A stretch of DNA of 64,000 nt from contig CP007053.1 in NCBI GenBank assembly GCA_000242935.3, forward strand, positions 2,217,001 to 2,281,000. Direction: 5' to 3'. The DNA is from Opitutaceae bacterium TAV5 (GTDB lineage Bacteria > Verrucomicrobiota > Verrucomicrobiia > Opitutales > Opitutaceae). Below, one piece after another: positions 63,732 through 64,000 of this stretch (the stretch's first letter is position 1; each line of letters starts with the position of its first letter). Below the pieces are notes generated by a model. The model saw only the letters and a list, made by a program, of their open reading frames with translations, was not told the DNA's origin and did no database searches. Position numbers and translations under genes: made by a program.

Positions 63732-63888
63732 AGATGTCCATGTGACTGGCGGCGGGGGGGACGTTAAGGGGAGCCTCTCCGCCGCTCCGGTCACACCACA
63801 AATCCCGCACCTGATCCGCTCTTCCGTCTCCCCCTTCGTCTGCGCCCTCTCCGCGCTCTCCGCCCGTCCACCGATATCCGTTCTCCCC

Positions 63889-64000
63889 ATGAATTCCACC
63901 ACCACTGCCTCGACCGCCGCCTCCCCCTCGTCCGCCTCCGCCAGCGCCAGCCCGGGGTCGAAGCGCCGCATGCTCGCGTCCTTCCTCCAGCAATACGGCA
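63889..64000 (+). CDS. Gene start cut by right edge; possibly a second permease
   Basis: An ATG at 63889 opens a frame with no stop to the window end, 37 codons. It reads as a Ser/Thr/Ala-rich N-terminus then KRRMLASFLQQYG, much like the start of the RbsC-type permease at 61520, whose N-terminus is also Ser/Thr-rich. It follows a pyrimidine-rich leader, as other genes here do. The identity is a guess from context; a second permease would match the two ATPases. Confidence 0.4.
   Translation, partial: MNSTTTASTAASPSSASASASPGSKRRMLASFLQQYG

Overview
The window comes from a GC-rich Gram-negative chromosome. Several traits together suggest a verrucomicrobium of the Opitutaceae type: PEP-CTERM proteins with autotransporter-associated beta-strand repeats, DUF1559-like prepilin proteins with a terminal 'DGH' motif, a GntR/LacI chimeric regulator, many AraC regulators, secreted glycosidase-like proteins, SufU/SufS, and start codons mostly preceded by pyrimidine-rich leaders without a Shine-Dalgarno sequence. 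This assignment is inferred from gene content, not from a database search. No rRNA, CRISPR array, transposase, integrase or phage gene was seen.

Layout. 1-12.5 kb is mostly housekeeping: a Suf pair (sufS cut by the left edge), a large DUF748/AsmA-like envelope protein, tRNA-Pro(GGG), an unusual membrane-anchored GspE/PilB-type ATPase, hisI, a DUF971 protein, ruvB, and an AraC regulator coupled to a glyoxalase-fold protein. 13-15.4 kb holds a Gfo/Idh/MocA oxidoreductase and a sugar-phosphate isomerase-like protein. 15.5-20.3 kb is an iron-uptake operon (TonB siderophore receptor, PiuC hydroxylase, PepSY membrane protein) behind a possible Fur site. 20.5-23.3 kb holds a repeat protein and an FMN alpha-hydroxy-acid oxidase.

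23.3-44.3 kb is the most distinctive part. A GntR/LacI-type regulator at 30.2 kb sits between two gene arms. The left arm, on the minus strand, encodes a prepilin-like protein, an 11-fold Asp-box propeller protein, two secreted proteins, an AraC regulator and a LamG PEP-CTERM protein. The right arm, on the plus strand, encodes a beta-strand-repeat PEP-CTERM protein, a second prepilin-like protein, a heparinase-like protein, a secreted protein and a 1206-residue clan GH-A-like enzyme. A GHL6-like glycosidase with its own divergent AraC regulator follows. The arrangement looks like a polysaccharide-processing locus without SusC/SusD or a transporter.

44.4-56.7 kb is mixed: a sensor-kinase-like protein lacking the phospho-acceptor histidine, a subtilase, cinA, a divergent murA, an RGG-rich protein, a Gfo/Idh-ThuA pair with a divergent AraC regulator, a membrane protein and a DUF167 protein. 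57.2 kb to the right edge is a sugar or polyol ABC importer operon: two RbsA-type ATPases, a lipoprotein binding protein, an RbsC permease and a dehydrogenase resembling erythritol/L-threitol dehydrogenase. It ends in a cut gene and is preceded by an AT-rich regulatory island.

Intergenic regions are rich in dispersed repeats of at least four types: fold-backs with CACAAAG/CGCGAAG or CCACGGAT arms, GCTGAAA arrays, TTGGAAGTTGGTAGTT arrays, and REP-like GGGC...GCCCGTGCCAC hairpins.
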